From contig CALRGV010000007.1 of NCBI GenBank assembly GCA_943358175.1, positions 1-59,819 on the forward strand: 59,819 bases of DNA. The letters run 5' to 3'. Made by a program: the position numbers and the translations under genes. Source of the DNA: Candidatus Peribacteria bacterium. Its GTDB lineage: Bacteria > Patescibacteriota > Gracilibacteria > UBA1369 > LOWO2-01-FULL-3. Shown here piece by piece: positions 36,067-43,030 of this stretch. How positions within the stretch are numbered: the first letter of the stretch is position 1; every line of letters begins with the position of its first letter. The notes beneath the pieces are model-generated. The model made no database searches and had not been told where the DNA came from. It saw nothing but the letters and a program-made list of their open reading frames with translations.

Positions 36067-36342
36067 TCATTTATTCAATTCCTTGATAAAATCTTTAGCA
36101 TTATCAAAAGGTCCACTCACGTTAACTCCTCTTCTCGCCTCATCTGAAGCCAGTAGTATTTCCTTTTCCTGTTTCATAGTTAAACCATTCTCAGTTAATA
36201 ACGGAAATGGGATTCCTTGAGTAGTAACTATCTGCTGCAAGTATACTTTTACTGCACTACTCATATCCATACCAATACTATCCAGCACTTTTTTGGCGGA
36301 TTTTTTAATCTTCTCGTCTATACGAATTTGGATGGTAGCCAT
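36067..36342 (-). CDS. RelB/DinJ-family antitoxin
   Basis: 91 aa from the ATG at 36342; the longer frame to 36438 would run over the promoter. The ribbon-helix-helix N-terminus ATIQIRIDEKIKKSAKKVLDSIGMDMSSAVKVYLQQIV is typical of DinJ (the stretch includes the GMDMSSAVKVYLQQI helix), and the C-terminus (~50-91) would wrap the toxin. The TTGACA/TATAAT promoter upstream has an ACAGACCTGT dyad between -35 and -10 that could be its operator. Confidence 0.85.
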   Translation of the reverse strand: MATIQIRIDEKIKKSAKKVLDSIGMDMSSAVKVYLQQIVTTQGIPFPLLTENGLTMKQEKEILLASDEARRGVNVSGPFDNAKDFIKELNK

Positions 36343-36372
36343 GTGAATTTTGATAATGGTTAAAACACAGAA

Positions 36373-36402
36373 ATTATAACAGACCTGTAGTGACATTGTC
36401 AA
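36373..36402 (-). promoter_or_regulatory. Consensus promoter and possible operator of the RelB/RelE pair
   Basis: Minus strand TTGACA (36397-36402), 18 nt, TATAAT (36373-36378). The palindrome ACAGACCTGT at 36379-36388 lies in the spacer, a natural place for autorepression. Confidence 0.75.
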
Positions 36403-36452
36403 TACACATACCTCGCGATTCAAGAATATCGAGTACACAGTTTGACGATTAT

Positions 36453-36481
36453 TTGACGATTATTTAATTTCAGTCTAAATT
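36453..36481 (+). promoter_or_regulatory. Promoter of the ATP-grasp / CYTH unit
   Basis: TTGACG (36453-36458), 17 nt, TAAATT (36476-36481). The -35 lies in a tandem repeat (TTTGACGATTA twice from 36441). Confidence 0.5.
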
Positions 36482-36502
36482 ACACAACCACTACTAAAAC
36501 TT

Positions 36503-37576
36503 ATGGCCGAAAAACACGATAACAGTGAGCCAGTAGAAACTACGACCACTCCCGCCGTAAAAAATCCCGTACATTTCGTCGCTGACTTACTCGAGAGACT
36601 TGGTAGGGAAGAAAATATTCCGGTTGAAATTGAACCGACGTGGAGACACGTCGGACGCATTACGCGTAGAGACGGAAGCTTAAGCCATTTTAGAGGTACT
36701 CATTTTGATTTGAACGGCATGGGTTCTATGGAAATAGCTGTTGATAAAGGTTTTGCAGCATTTTTTTTACAAAGATCCGGTTATAATATAATTCCAGGAA
36801 AAACATTTTATTCTCCCAAATTCGCTAAAGCTATAAAAAGTCAGGATAGCCATGATGCAGCATATTCATTTGCAAAAGAAGTAATAGGATTCCCTGTAGT
36901 AATAAAGCCAAATAGCGCATCCCAGGGAAAGTTAGTTTGCGTTGCACACGATAAGCGTACGTTTATGCAGGCAGCTTGCCGCATCAGTGAGATTGATAAA
37001 GTTTTTCTAGTACAGCAATTAGTCAAAGGACATGACTACAGAGTCGTTGTTTTGGATGGAGAAGTGGTTTCCGCTTATGAACGCCTACCACTTTCTGTAA
37101 CAGGAGATGGAAAATCCACTATTGATGAATTACTAGATAAAAAGCAACATGAATATCAGGCACGTGGCAGGGACACTACCATCAAAAAAGATGATTTTCG
37201 TATAGATAATAGATTAAAAAGACACAGAATGACACGTAATACAGTACTAAATGAAGACCAATCATTTGCACTGCTAGATAATCGCAATCTTTCGACTGGC
37301 GGAGATTCAATCGACGTACTCGAAGATATTGACCCATCATACAAGGATCTTGCTGTAAGAATTGTTAAAGATATGGGCTTAAGATTATGTGGTGTAGACT
37401 TGATGGTTCAGGATGATATTAGGAAACCACTGGATGCTGCAAAAAATAATTACTACGTGATTGAAATTAACTCCGCTCCTGGAGTTGATCACTATGCTGA
37501 GTCAGGTGATAAGCAGAAAATGATTGTAGAAGAAATTTATAGAAGAATAATTCGTTTAATAGCAGACGTTAAATAA
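36503..37576 (+). CDS. ATP-grasp ligase, cyanophycin-synthetase-like
   Basis: 357 aa. ATP-grasp enzyme of the CphA/GshF type: FPVVIKPNSASQGKLV (ATP-binding Lys and Gly-rich loop, ~130), DYRVVVLDGEVVSAYERLP (~180), VTGDGKSTIDEL, LSTGGDSIDV, then the Mg-binding end CGVDLMVQD...YVIEINSAPGVDHY. It would couple a carboxylate to an amine (peptide bond) using ATP. The Mur-ligase half of true cyanophycin synthetase is missing. An N-terminal ~60-residue region contains HFVADLLERLG. It is followed by a CYTH/NDT-like protein after 16 nt, on one transcript. Substrate unknown. Confidence 0.85.
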   Translation: MAEKHDNSEPVETTTTPAVKNPVHFVADLLERLGREENIPVEIEPTWRHVGRITRRDGSLSHFRGTHFDLNGMGSMEIAVDKGFAAFFLQRSGYNIIPGKTFYSPKFAKAIKSQDSHDAAYSFAKEVIGFPVVIKPNSASQGKLVCVAHDKRTFMQAACRISEIDKVFLVQQLVKGHDYRVVVLDGEVVSAYERLPLSVTGDGKSTIDELLDKKQHEYQARGRDTTIKKDDFRIDNRLKRHRMTRNTVLNEDQSFALLDNRNLSTGGDSIDVLEDIDPSYKDLAVRIVKDMGLRLCGVDLMVQDDIRKPLDAAKNNYYVIEINSAPGVDHYAESGDKQKMIVEEIYRRIIRLIADVK

Positions 37577-37592
37577 AACTTAACATTTTTTT

Positions 37593-39125
37593 ATGGAAAC
37601 ACAAGACATCATAGCTTCACCAGTATCACCTGAAAGATTAGCCAGCGAAATAGAAGTAAAATTCCTTGTTGATCCTCAGCAATTTCCTGTGGATCTAATG
37701 AGAGCTCTTGTTGATGGGAAAAATCATCCATCTATTGCGGAAAAAGGCAGAATTACTCAGCTTTATCTCCCTGTGACAGCTGCAATGTGCCAATATGCTC
37801 TTAGCACAATCATAGACTTGCCTCTCGAACCTTTGTCTGAAGCGGATATTGCACATTTTTCCAATCCGGATAACGTCACTGAAATAAGGATTCTTCAACG
37901 TGAACAGAGTTTCGTTAGCGATAAGAAACGCTCATCAAAGGACGAGCCTCCAAGCAAAGGAGGATCACCGACAGTCGATCCTGATGCTTTTCAAATTACG
38001 ATGAAAGGAAAGGCAAATGAGGAGGGGTCTTCCAGGCCAAATATTGAGACGCCAATAACAACAAATAGAATCGTATGTGAGGCAGTTGTAAGAATGTTAG
38101 AATCCCTGCAAACCAATAGCATGGAATGGCATGACCACGTGAAAAAGATAGAAAAAATGTGGTATGACATAAAGATTCCAAATCCAGAAGATCCGAATAA
38201 CCCATTAAACGTCGAACTAGATATTTTCCCGGATATTAGTTATCTCGCAGTTGCAGAAGTGGAATTTCCAGATGAAGAATCCTTAAATAGGCTTAAAGAC
38301 AAATTGCCAGCTTGGTTCTACAAAGACATTACAAAAGATCCTGCTTTTAAGGTTAGGAATTTGGCAGGTAAAAAGGAGCTAAGTGAGATTGAAAGCAAGG
38401 AAATTGCATCCGAAATTCAGGATATAAGGAGTAGATTAGCTGTTGTCTACCAGCCGACTGCACTTGGCGATGCATTAGGAACTATCGATCCAGCAACAAT
38501 AAAGGACAAAAGTTTTGTAATGCTTGGCTCATTCAAGAGATGGTTACCACAATTCAGACGAATTTCACAAGACCTGGCCCGTAGAAGCAAAGGTGTATAC
38601 CCTCAAATCAGTACTCTGGATATTGCCAGACGCCAAATAGCCACAAATCAAAGCGATGCGGCTTTTAGAATTGAAGCAGAAGAAACGATGGATTTAGTCA
38701 AAGCGGAAAAAGGATATTTGAAGAAAATAAGAGAAGCTGATGCTGTTTACCTGGTGGCGCCCGAGGGCAGAATAGGAAAAAGCAGTGGGCAGGAAGCGGC
38801 CTATGCAGTAAGTAAAAATAAAGCACTTTATATATCCAATGTTGTAGATATAGTTGCGAGTGATATGCACGATTCTCTGAAATTATTACTATTACCTATG
38901 ATAAAGGATCTGATGTCTGGCGAAGAAAAAGATCACGTTCAGAGACGCGACATATCGCAATTAGTGATGAATTATCTTGTGCGAACTATAAAGGGGGATG
39001 ATAGAAGGTACGATGAAAGCTATTTAAAAAGATTAATGTATGAGAATGTTGTGGAATTACTAGAAGCATCAGCTAGAGAAGATGCTAATCAACGTAGAAT
39101 AAAGGAAGAAAAGGAAAAAGGCTAA
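37593..39125 (+). CDS. CYTH domain fused to a nucleoside 2-deoxyribosyltransferase-like domain
   Basis: 510 aa. The N-terminus has the CYTH hallmark ExExK (ASEIEVKFLV), followed by tunnel strands with basic and acidic residues (EIRILQREQSF, FQITMKGKANEE, VELDIF...AVAEVEFPDEE). CYTH proteins bind triphosphate groups. The C-terminal ~200 residues resemble the nucleoside 2-deoxyribosyltransferase/DUF4406 Rossmann fold: SFVMLGSFKRWLPQ (~310) and AVYLVAPEGRIGKSSGQEAAYAVSKNKALYIS (divided in two around GRIG). The combination implies action on a nucleotide or triphosphate. Co-transcribed with the ATP-grasp gene. I know of no characterised system with this architecture. Confidence 0.72.
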   Translation: METQDIIASPVSPERLASEIEVKFLVDPQQFPVDLMRALVDGKNHPSIAEKGRITQLYLPVTAAMCQYALSTIIDLPLEPLSEADIAHFSNPDNVTEIRILQREQSFVSDKKRSSKDEPPSKGGSPTVDPDAFQITMKGKANEEGSSRPNIETPITTNRIVCEAVVRMLESLQTNSMEWHDHVKKIEKMWYDIKIPNPEDPNNPLNVELDIFPDISYLAVAEVEFPDEESLNRLKDKLPAWFYKDITKDPAFKVRNLAGKKELSEIESKEIASEIQDIRSRLAVVYQPTALGDALGTIDPATIKDKSFVMLGSFKRWLPQFRRISQDLARRSKGVYPQISTLDIARRQIATNQSDAAFRIEAEETMDLVKAEKGYLKKIREADAVYLVAPEGRIGKSSGQEAAYAVSKNKALYISNVVDIVASDMHDSLKLLLLPMIKDLMSGEEKDHVQRRDISQLVMNYLVRTIKGDDRRYDESYLKRLMYENVVELLEASAREDANQRRIKEEKEKG

Positions 39126-39215
39126 ATTTTCTGGGGTCCCTTGTTGGTTAGTATGCGAACTGAATGGTACAACGAAATCCTAGAGTTGGGAAGAAGTTTT
39201 GATATGCTAAAGAAA

Positions 39216-39380
39216 TCAGGAGCCTTCACTCTCTAATTTAGGTATAGGTTTGTAGATAACTGAAAACAGACTGATGAGTCGTTGCCCCATTGCCTCAGCT
39301 TCTTCGGCACTTATTTCTTTGCCAAAGTCTTTCTTGTAAGCTTCTTGGAAAGCTTTGATGGCTTCATTGTCTAACTGCAT
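39216..39380 (-). CDS. Small helical protein, mobile-element type
   Basis: 54 aa, ATG at 39380. The pattern IKAFQEAYKKDFGKEISAEEAEAMGQRLISLFSVIYKPI resembles (in layout, IxxxYxxxxxxxIsxEEAxxxxxxLxxLFxxI) the 57-aa protein at 49330, so the two may be related. It is the last gene of the minus-strand operon, 9 nt after the HD gene. Function unknown. Confidence 0.6.
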   Translation of the reverse strand: MQLDNEAIKAFQEAYKKDFGKEISAEEAEAMGQRLISLFSVIYKPIPKLESEGS

Positions 39381-39389
39381 TGGGTTGAA

Positions 39390-40241
39390 TTAAATGTTTC
39401 CAGATATCTTCTTACTTAGGTACGCCTGAAAAGCCCAATGTATTCTTATCGCTCTATCTTCTGAAGTTTCTCCTTTTTTAAGATCTTTTTCAGTATACTG
39501 AGCCTCGAATTCCTTCATGGTCTCCTGAAAGAAAGAATGAGAGTATTTAGCTTTCTCAAATGCTATTTTATTCTTCAATTTAAAATTCGCCCATTTACTT
39601 TTATTCTCCTCTAATTCTTCATCCTCTAAGTCATCTCTTTCAGTTTTTAAGTCCACTACATTTTCAAATATAGTTTTTTCAGCATATATGTAAACATATC
39701 CAAGGTATTTAACTATATTGTTATTTAGATATGTTCCTAAAACGTTAAAGCATTCTTTGTAAAACCATAAACTTCTTTCAGGAGAAGCATTGAATTGTTG
39801 CCACATATTATCTCCCTGCTGCTTGTATGATTCTATCATTGACAGCAGGTTGTGTATCTTGTCAGCTGCACACACCAGCATCGCCTCTTTGCTCGCCTTT
39901 TGCAGATGCTTCAAGTATCCCTTTTTTCTTTTCTCCCAAGTGGCCTTCGCGTTACTTTCCATATCTGGATCTTTATCTTCTGATACCTCCTTAACAATAC
40001 TGGCAATTCTCCATCCAAAGTCTTTCTCCAGATCGGCATATTTATAGCCTTTAACATCTTCCAGAATATCATGAAGCATACCCGCACAAATCACATCCTC
40101 ATCGCTAGTGTATTCACTTAAAATTGTGGCTACCGAAAATAAGTGAGTAATGAATGGCAATCCATCAGTCTTTCTAACCTGATCACGGTGCTTATCAGCT
40201 GCAACATTTATAGCTTTTTGGATTTTTTGAGTTAGTCTCAT
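39390..40241 (-). CDS. HD-domain phosphohydrolase (SpoT-like HD)
   Basis: 283 aa. HD-superfamily metal ligands: ITHLFSVATIL, GMLHDILEDV (the HD pair) and CAADKIHNL with the last Asp. The spacing fits the HD domain of RelA/SpoT and MESH1-like (p)ppGpp hydrolases. No synthetase, TGS or ACT domain follows; instead a ~120-residue charged helical C-terminus. It may hydrolyse (p)ppGpp or another nucleotide. The gene lies 9 nt after a 49-aa ORF and 9 nt before a 54-aa ORF. Confidence 0.82.
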   Translation of the reverse strand: MRLTQKIQKAINVAADKHRDQVRKTDGLPFITHLFSVATILSEYTSDEDVICAGMLHDILEDVKGYKYADLEKDFGWRIASIVKEVSEDKDPDMESNAKATWEKRKKGYLKHLQKASKEAMLVCAADKIHNLLSMIESYKQQGDNMWQQFNASPERSLWFYKECFNVLGTYLNNNIVKYLGYVYIYAEKTIFENVVDLKTERDDLEDEELEENKSKWANFKLKNKIAFEKAKYSHSFFQETMKEFEAQYTEKDLKKGETSEDRAIRIHWAFQAYLSKKISGNI

Positions 40242-40250
40242 GGGAAAAGA

Positions 40251-40400
40251 TTAGGAATTAAGTTCTCTCGCTTCATCTAAAGTGATCTCACCACTGGCGA
40301 CCATATCTTGGAATTCATCAGCAAGATCTTTGAAATCGTCCACTTCCGATGCATCCAATTCCCCATCGACTACCATTTGTAAGATTTCTTCATCATCCAT
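40251..40400 (-). CDS. Small acidic protein
   Basis: 49 aa, ATG at 40400: MDDEEILQMVVDGEL..., very acidic and helical. It is tightly spaced (9 nt on each side) between the formylglutamate-amidohydrolase-like and HD genes, which supports it as a real gene. Function unknown. Confidence 0.5.
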   Translation of the reverse strand: MDDEEILQMVVDGELDASEVDDFKDLADEFQDMVASGEITLDEARELNS

Positions 40401-40409
40401 GGAAAAGGA

Positions 40410-41159
40410 TTAAATTAAGTAGTAACTCCATATTTCCTCTAAAAACCCATTCAGCATTCGTTTTGTCGAATCATAATCTTTGCTCTTTGTATTCGTTCCA
40501 TTTTCTAAATATAAATCCCTGTTTACTTCGATCATAATCGATTCTACGCGTTTATCTGTCGAATAATACTTCAATGGTACCAGTGAGCCACTATAAGGCC
40601 TATCTATCTCGCAAGAATGGTCCATATTTCGAAAGTATTGGCGGCTACGTTCTAGTAATTTCTTAGAGGTGTGATACCTGTCAGTTCCAATGTTAATTTG
40701 AGGGCGTGGCATTTTCTGATCAATATCACGTTTAAACGGAGTATTTGAGAAAGAATGGCAATCAACAATCACGCATTTTCCATGATCCTTTATCTGCCTT
40801 TCCGTAGCTTGTGACAAGTTACCGTGGTGAACTTTATAAAATTTATCATAAATATTTTTTCTTAATGTGTCATCGATTGTCCTTAGTGGTTTACCACTAT
40901 CCAACTTTTCGTAAAGCATTCCCATTCCAAATTGGGACATTATCTCGTCCTTATCCTCGGAGAATCTTTCTACATCGCAGAATATTCTTGAAAATGGCGT
41001 GATAATTGAAATTGCCTCTGGGTGCTGAAAGAGGTCATCGGTATACCAGTCTGTTAGCTTCAGAATTTCCGTATTTATATCATCCTCGGAAGCAGTGTAT
41101 CCAACTCTGATGGGAATATCGGTGGATGAGTGCGGGATGTGAAGTATTAGTTTCTGCAT
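40410..41159 (-). CDS. N-formylglutamate amidohydrolase-like enzyme
   Basis: 249 aa from the ATG at 41159 (a TTG at 41177 would add six residues). Motifs of the FGase/HutG-type Zn amidohydrolase family: HIPHSSTDIP, TDWYTDDLF, FCDVERFSED, IVDCHSF, and MIEVNRDLYL near the end. These give the expected His/Asp/Glu metal site. Histidine catabolism is not otherwise seen, so the substrate is probably a modified peptide or acylated amino acid. FGase-like proteins are known to occur beside peptide ligases in some modification systems; here an ATP-grasp gene lies about 3 kb away. Confidence 0.83.
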   Translation of the reverse strand: MQKLILHIPHSSTDIPIRVGYTASEDDINTEILKLTDWYTDDLFQHPEAISIITPFSRIFCDVERFSEDKDEIMSQFGMGMLYEKLDSGKPLRTIDDTLRKNIYDKFYKVHHGNLSQATERQIKDHGKCVIVDCHSFSNTPFKRDIDQKMPRPQINIGTDRYHTSKKLLERSRQYFRNMDHSCEIDRPYSGSLVPLKYYSTDKRVESIMIEVNRDLYLENGTNTKSKDYDSTKRMLNGFLEEIWSYYLI

Positions 41160-41193
41160 AGCTGTTTTTTTGTGCAAATTTTAGTCAATGATA

Positions 41194-41517
41194 TCATCCA
41201 AAACATTCTGTAATATCAAAATAATAATTCTCAATTTTATCTTGACCGGCTGGCATCCCTAGAAACTGCATTCTTATTTTGTCGATTTTTCTGCCATTAT
41301 GAGTCATAAGCACATTTCCGATCGGTTTCCATGAAATCCGACGTCCACGTCCGATATATTTAAGAAAAGCATATTCGGTCCCAACATAGTCATTAAGCGC
41401 TATCTTTTCGATGATTACAGGATTATCAATTGAATTGCCACTACCTCCTCTAATGGGTAGATCAACGCCAAAATCAGTCTTTAATAGTGCTCGAATATCT
41501 ATTTGTTCGTCGTCCAT
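41194..41517 (-). CDS. Unknown protein, part of the accessory operon
   Basis: 107 aa, beta-rich: PVIIEKIALNDYVGTEYAFLKYIGRGRR, HNGRKIDKIRMQFLGMPAGQDKIENYYFDI (each shown in part of a longer strand pattern). No family recognised. It lies between the 228-aa gene (12 nt) and the FGase-like gene. Confidence 0.6.
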   Translation of the reverse strand: MDDEQIDIRALLKTDFGVDLPIRGGSGNSIDNPVIIEKIALNDYVGTEYAFLKYIGRGRRISWKPIGNVLMTHNGRKIDKIRMQFLGMPAGQDKIENYYFDITECFG

Positions 41518-41529
41518 AGGGTTTTGATT

Positions 41530-42216
41530 TTATTGTGGTAAGTTTAAGTAGTCTCCAAATGATCCTGTTAACCAAATGGCTTGAGATTCTCCGTCTGGAG
41601 CTTTGTTTCTAAAAACACAAACATATTTTGATTGAAATTCCTCGGCAAGTGCCAGTACATTATTGAGATAATTTATACTAGTGTCCTTTTCAATATAAAA
41701 GATATGTTTTTTTTGAGACTTACTTTCATCAATCTTCTTCTCAACTGATTTATAATCAAGAATTGGAAGTAGTGTGTACTTGTCGCTGAATTGAAGATTA
41801 TCAACGGAATATGGATAAATGATTGAAAATCCAGCACTACCAACAAGCTCTACTACCATTTTGAAACGATCATCCCTCAAATTATTATCAACTACGAAAA
41901 ACGCGAGGATATTTCTTTGCTGAAGTTCCCAAAAAAGTCTATTTACGACAATACCAAAGTAGCCGTTTGTGTGTATGTCTTTTTCGTTTAGATTGACTGC
42001 CATTAAATATGTTAAATCAGCTAACTCAATTAGTACTTTCTTGAGTTCTAATTCGTCTAGCACGCTGTTTTGAAAATAATCGCGGGTATAATTGTCGAGA
42101 AAGTCTATAAATCGAACAGCATCTTCGTTTTCCATTGATCTCATGGCTGATAAATATTCACCCATCCTGAGAACGATATCAGAGATTTTTGATGGCCTTA
42201 GGTTTTCTTGGATCAT
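41530..42216 (-). CDS. Unknown protein, coupled to the PD-(D/E)XK nuclease gene
   Basis: 228 aa. The N-terminal ~90 residues are helical; the C-terminal half alternates beta strands and helices (NILAFFVVDNNLRDDRFKMVVEL..., KHIFYIEKDTSINYL, KYVCVFRNKAPDGE), suggesting a Rossmann-like or TIR-like alpha/beta fold, but I see no decisive catalytic motif. Its start overlaps the nuclease stop by 4 nt, so the two are coupled. Confidence 0.6.
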   Translation of the reverse strand: MIQENLRPSKISDIVLRMGEYLSAMRSMENEDAVRFIDFLDNYTRDYFQNSVLDELELKKVLIELADLTYLMAVNLNEKDIHTNGYFGIVVNRLFWELQQRNILAFFVVDNNLRDDRFKMVVELVGSAGFSIIYPYSVDNLQFSDKYTLLPILDYKSVEKKIDESKSQKKHIFYIEKDTSINYLNNVLALAEEFQSKYVCVFRNKAPDGESQAIWLTGSFGDYLNLPQ

Positions 42217-42968
42217 ATACTTAAGTTATTTACACCTTCTATATACTTACAATAGTCGCAATCATCTCCTGAGGAGGGTATCTTATCACTATTAAGACAT
42301 TTTTGAATGTTCTTTATCGTTTCTTCTATCCATGAGTCATCCCCAACATAAGGAATTACTTTGATATTGAATTCCAGTTTGCCGTTAAAAGCTTCCTTAC
42401 TACTGTCCCCATTGCAGTACACAAAATAACCAGTAGTCGAAACCTTAAAGCCGTTATTTCTGAAGAGCCATTGGTACACCTCCATTTGCCTCTTGTAGCC
42501 ATCTTGCCATTCAGCGTCTAAAGATACTTCGCCAGCCTTTGAAGTCGCCTTATAGTCAACAATAATTAGCTCACCTTGAGGGTTTGCCCAAACATCATCA
42601 ACTCCACCAGTAATAAGCAGGTTTGTTTCAGGGAAACGGTAGGTAACTCCTCTTCTTAAAGAATCACGCCATTCATCCATGCAATCATGTGCTAATGGAA
42701 TAGCGTCAATTCCGTACTGTTTCATGAGAGGGTGTGCCGTACCTTTTGCTCTATGAATATCAAACTCCTTTTTGAGCAAGGCATCTACGGCCGAATTCAG
42801 TGAAAAAGGATAACCTGGTGGTCTTCCAACACCCATGCGACGATCTAGATAGAAACAACGAGGACATTCGAGGAACAGATCGATCTTAGAGCGACTTAGG
42901 CGAAAAGGCTCGGTTGAGGATGGGTGGTAGATATTGCGAGTTCGCTGTGGGTTGTAGTATTTTGACAT
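42213..42968 (-). CDS. Cas4/RecB-like PD-(D/E)XK nuclease
   Basis: 251 aa. RecB/Cas4-type signature: LSRSKIDLFLECPRCFYLDRR at the start, GGVDDVWANPQGELIIVDYKATSK for the D...DYK catalytic core, then QMEVYQWLFRNNGF (the QxxxY motif). Cysteines ECPRC near the N-terminus and DDCDYCKY at the C-terminus could hold a 4Fe-4S cluster as in Cas4. No cas1/cas2 or CRISPR array is present, so it is a stand-alone nuclease. It lies downstream of the type III restriction genes and is translationally coupled to the 228-aa gene. Confidence 0.85.
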   Translation of the reverse strand: MSKYYNPQRTRNIYHPSSTEPFRLSRSKIDLFLECPRCFYLDRRMGVGRPPGYPFSLNSAVDALLKKEFDIHRAKGTAHPLMKQYGIDAIPLAHDCMDEWRDSLRRGVTYRFPETNLLITGGVDDVWANPQGELIIVDYKATSKAGEVSLDAEWQDGYKRQMEVYQWLFRNNGFKVSTTGYFVYCNGDSSKEAFNGKLEFNIKVIPYVGDDSWIEETIKNIQKCLNSDKIPSSGDDCDYCKYIEGVNNLSI

Positions 42969-43030
42969 AAAAACACGATGTATATCTGTGGATAGGTATC
43001 TTATAAATGCTTGCTACTTTTCAGACTATT

